Assembly: GCF_900010755.1 (NCBI RefSeq)
Contig: NZ_CZJT01000056.1
Location: 1-64,000 of the forward strand
Length of the DNA stretch: 64,000 bases
Direction: 5' to 3'
Origin: Paeniglutamicibacter antarcticus
GTDB lineage: Bacteria > Actinomycetota > Actinomycetes > Actinomycetales > Micrococcaceae
In this document: piece by piece, positions 61,298 through 64,000 of the stretch
Numbering within the stretch: the stretch's first letter is position 1
Layout: each line of letters opens with the position of its first letter
The notes under the pieces: generated by a model
Database searches by the model: none
What the model was told of the DNA's origin: nothing
What the model saw: the letters and a program-made list of their open reading frames with translations, nothing else
Program-made: the position numbers and the translations under genes

Positions 61298-61633
61298 ACC
61301 CCTGTCAAGAGCCCCGGTGAAATAACTAAAAGTCCGTACAGTCCCTTGTCATAGGCCTTCTTGAGGGACCGGAGCATGCCCGTGTGCGCAAGCTCACCGG
61401 GAAAAAGAACCCCATTATGGGCAGGGGGCGATAAGCTTAGGTGTTCACTGTTTCCGGCTTCCCTCGCATTCTGCCCAATTTTTGAGGCAGAAGCTCGCCG
61501 TGTGTGAGCCCGCCAAATCTGCGGGTATTTTCTTTCATAGGGGAGTCGCCGGACCAAAGTGATTGCGTCCGATTGTGCTGCGGAGCCTCGTTGAAACGGG
61601 GTTTATCCGCCCCTATGAATGAGGTAATTCTCC
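61298..61633 (+). promoter_or_regulatory. Long leader region of the DEAD-box helicase gene
   Basis: 336 bp without a convincing gene. It is AT-richer than its surroundings, with stretches such as aatttttgagg and attttctttcat. Long 5' leaders are usual for cold-shock helicase genes and carry their temperature control; here that is inferred from position only. Confidence 0.4.
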
Positions 61634-63694
61634 TTGTCTACTGACATGCCCGAAAACCAGACCACCGCCGAAGAAACCAAGACCGAAGAGAACACCGTGT
61701 TGTTCTCCGATTTGGGTCTTGACGGCCGTGTTCTCGCTGCTGTTTCCGATCTTGGCTACGAAAAGCCGTCACCGATCCAGGCAGCAACCATCCCGCTGCT
61801 GCTCGCAGGCAACGACGTCGTCGGCGTTGCACAGACCGGTACCGGCAAGACCGCTGCCTTCGCACTTCCGGCCCTGTCCAAGATGGCCGAACTGGCCGAC
61901 TTGAACGGCACCGCACGCAAGACCCAGGTCCTGGTTCTTGCCCCGACCCGTGAGCTTGCGCTCCAGGTTGCCGAAGCCTTCACCTCTTACGCCAAGCACA
62001 TGGGCGACTTCACCGTCCTTCCCGTGTACGGCGGATCCGCTTACGGCCCGCAGCTCAACGGCCTTCGCCGTGGCGCCCAGGTAGTCGTCGGCACCCCCGG
62101 CCGCGTCATCGACCACATCAACAAGGGTTCACTGGACCTTTCGGACCTGCAGTACGTGGTCCTGGATGAGGCCGACGAAATGCTGCGCATGGGCTTCGCC
62201 GAAGAGGTCGACAAGATCTTGGAAGCCACCCCGGAAGAGAAGCAGGTTGTGCTGTTCTCGGCCACCATGCCTTCCTCGATCCGCCGCATCTCCAAGCAGT
62301 ACCTTCGCAACCCGAAGGAAATCTCGGTCAAGTCGAACACCTCGACCGGCTCCAACATCCGCCAGCGTTACGTACAGGTCATGGGAGCCCACAAGCTCGA
62401 CGCCATGACCCGCATCCTGGAATCGGAACCGTTCGACGGCGTCATCGCCTTCGTCCGCACCAAGATGGCAACCGAGGACCTGGCTGACAAGCTCAAGGCC
62501 CGCGGCTTCACCGCCGCAGCCATCAACGGCGACATCCCGCAGCAGCAGCGCGAGCGCACCATCGAGAACCTCCGCGATGGCAAGATCGACATCCTGGTCG
62601 CCACCGACGTTGCAGCCCGTGGCCTCGACGTTGAGCGCATCTCCCACGTCGTGAACTTCGACATCCCGCACGACACCGAGTCCTACGTGCACCGCATTGG
62701 CCGTACCGGCCGTGCAGGCCGCTCGGGCGACGCGATCCTCTTCATGACCCCGCGCGAAAAGTACTTGCTGCGTGCCATTGAAAAGGCAACCCGTCAGTCG
62801 GTTGAAATGATGCACCTGCCAAGCGTTGACGCAGTCAACGACAAGCGCCTGGCAAAGTTCGCAGACAAGATCGGCGAGACCATCTCCTCGCAGGACCTGA
62901 CGGTCTTCCGCAACCTGGTTGAGAAGTTCTCCGCAGAGCACGAAGAAATCGACGAGGTCGAGATCGCCGCTGCACTGGCACACATGGCACAGGGCGGCCG
63001 CCCGTTGCTCATGCAGGAAATGCCTGCCGCTCCGGCCAAGCAGGCTCGTCTTGCCAGTGGCGGACGCGACGGCTTCAACTCACGTGGCCCGTCCCGCGCA
63101 CTGACCGAAGGCAACGCAACCTACCGCCTCGCGGTTGGCCGTCGCCAGCGCGTCATGCCGGGCTCCATCGTTGGCGCACTTGCCAACGAAGGTGGCCTGA
63201 CCTCCGCCCAGATCGGTGGCATCGACATCCGTGCCGACCACACCTTGGTGGAACTGCCGGCAGATCTCTCGGCAGATCAGCTGCGTTCACTGTCCCGCAC
63301 CCGTATCGGTGGCGAACTGATTCACCTCGAGCTGGACAACGGCCGTAGCCCGCGCAGCGAAGAAGGCGGCCGCGAAGGCGGCGGCTACCGTGGCCAGGGC
63401 GGCGGCGGCGGATACCGTGGCGGCCAGGGTGGCGGCGGCGGTTACCGCGGCGGCAACAGCGGTGGCGGCGGCTACCGTGGCGGCAGCGACCGTCGCTCCG
63501 AAGGCGGCTCCTCGGAAGGTGGCCGTGGCGGCTACGACCGCAACAGCGGTGGCGAGCGCGGCGGCCAAGGCGGCGGCGGATACCGTGGCGGCCAGGGTGC
63601 CGGCCAGGGCGGCGGCGAGAACCGCTTCGGCGGCGCCCGCAAGCCACGCACCGCAGGCGGCTCCACCGGCGCACCGCGTCGTCGCGAGTACTAA
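61634..63694 (+). CDS. deaD: DEAD-box RNA helicase (DeaD/CsdA type)
   Basis: 686 residues from TTG 61634 (GAGG upstream; ATG 61646 is the alternative). Helicase core with Q motif, Walker A AQTGTGKT (66-73), LDEADEML, SATMPSS, and HRIGRTGRAGR. A DbpA-type RNA-binding domain follows (about 490-570), then a Gly/Arg/Tyr-rich tail of GGYRGG repeats (about 580-660). RGG tails bind RNA loosely. Unwinds structured RNA in ribosome assembly and cold adaptation. Confidence 0.93.
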   Translation: MSTDMPENQTTAEETKTEENTVLFSDLGLDGRVLAAVSDLGYEKPSPIQAATIPLLLAGNDVVGVAQTGTGKTAAFALPALSKMAELADLNGTARKTQVLVLAPTRELALQVAEAFTSYAKHMGDFTVLPVYGGSAYGPQLNGLRRGAQVVVGTPGRVIDHINKGSLDLSDLQYVVLDEADEMLRMGFAEEVDKILEATPEEKQVVLFSATMPSSIRRISKQYLRNPKEISVKSNTSTGSNIRQRYVQVMGAHKLDAMTRILESEPFDGVIAFVRTKMATEDLADKLKARGFTAAAINGDIPQQQRERTIENLRDGKIDILVATDVAARGLDVERISHVVNFDIPHDTESYVHRIGRTGRAGRSGDAILFMTPREKYLLRAIEKATRQSVEMMHLPSVDAVNDKRLAKFADKIGETISSQDLTVFRNLVEKFSAEHEEIDEVEIAAALAHMAQGGRPLLMQEMPAAPAKQARLASGGRDGFNSRGPSRALTEGNATYRLAVGRRQRVMPGSIVGALANEGGLTSAQIGGIDIRADHTLVELPADLSADQLRSLSRTRIGGELIHLELDNGRSPRSEEGGREGGGYRGQGGGGGYRGGQGGGGGYRGGNSGGGGYRGGSDRRSEGGSSEGGRGGYDRNSGGERGGQGGGGYRGGQGAGQGGGENRFGGARKPRTAGGSTGAPRRREY

Positions 63695-63707
63695 GCACTA
63701 AATGATT

Positions 63708-63762
63708 CAAGCCCCCGGGGCTGGTTTCCTCCGCAAGGAGCGAAGCCAGGCCGGGGGCTTGC
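63708..63762 (+). terminator. Terminator after deaD
   Basis: caagcccccgg pairs with ccgggggcttg; the enclosed ~32 nt can pair further (ctggtt.../...agccag). Confidence 0.7.
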
Positions 63763-63809
63763 CTCGTTAAGCGGCACCCCGCGAAGTTCCCGGCGATAGA
63801 CTCACCATC

Positions 63810-64000
63810 ATGGACGAATCCCGGCAGCTCGCCGATGACCCCTGGCTTTTTGAGGGGCCACCCAGGACGCTGCCCACCGCGGGCAATGACCCGGGTGCGG
63901 TCGATGGCCCGTGGTCGGGGAGTGTTTTCCAGCCGGTGCGCCACTATCCCGGGTACGGAGACTTCGTTGGCTGCGCCGCGGTACGGGGTGAAGACCCGGC
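63810..64000 (+). CDS. Partial gene running off the window edge, unidentified
   Basis: 63 codons without a stop from ATG 63810 (MDESRQLADDPWLFEGPP). High third-position GC and position after a terminator support coding. Pro/Gly-rich; no domain can be named from this fragment. Confidence 0.5.
   Translation, partial: MDESRQLADDPWLFEGPPRTLPTAGNDPGAVDGPWSGSVFQPVRHYPGYGDFVGCAAVRGEDP

Overview
This is a 64 kb stretch of high-GC DNA. Gene content, codon use, frequent GTG/TTG starts and an FprA-type ferredoxin reductase point to an actinobacterium of the Micrococcaceae (Arthrobacter / Paeniglutamicibacter / Glutamicibacter group). No replication, plasmid or prophage genes are seen. Most of it is chromosomal backbone, with several accessory loci set between housekeeping genes.

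Layout. 0.1-0.4 kb: broken MFS gene. 0.5-4.8 kb: Lrp-type regulator divergent from a branched-chain 2-oxoacid dehydrogenase operon (E1alpha, E1beta, E2). 5.0-10.8 kb: minus-strand surface-fibre locus with a vWA adhesin-like protein, three SipW-type (TasA/camelysin-like) secreted proteins, their signal peptidase SipW and a wall-anchored LAxTG protein. 11.3-17.8 kb: atypical response regulator, small protein, metallo-beta-lactamase-fold hydrolase, MFS pump overlapping a PAP2 phosphatase, ArsR/SRPBCC pair and menC. 18.0-22.0 kb: Tat-exported PhoX-like phosphatase, sigma factor and its membrane partner. 22.1-30.6 kb: menD, a polar amino-acid ABC transporter, isochorismate synthase, menG and a polyprenyl diphosphate synthase; with menC these supply much of menaquinone synthesis. 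30.6-36.5 kb: HIT protein, SUKH-like protein, PucR regulator, NSS transporter with its tiny MetS-like subunit, and gabT. 36.6-39.4 kb: RarD and FprA.

39.5-41.1 kb: the most unusual element, a retron. A retron-type reverse transcriptase is preceded by a structured RNA whose ends form a perfect 13-bp inverted repeat (a1/a2) enclosing msr- and msd-like hairpins. No obvious effector gene lies beside it.

41.2-44.5 kb: degenerate GGDEF-like protein, then a single polypeptide joining a sigma factor, a zinc-finger anti-sigma-like domain, a membrane segment, a Pro-Thr repeat stalk built from 63-bp tandem repeats, and an outer domain. 44.6-46.6 kb: catalase and its Fur-family regulator. 46.6-52.7 kb: MFS exporter, HtpX protease and the efeUOB iron-uptake/peroxidase operon. 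52.8-64 kb: YajQ, tRNA-Tyr, thioredoxin, AlkA-like glycosylase, cbs and cystathionine lyase/synthase (transsulfuration), AGCS symporter, MOSC protein, a cold-shock-type DEAD-box helicase with Gly-rich tail, and a partial gene at the edge. Many convergent gene pairs are separated by long, almost perfect terminator hairpins.
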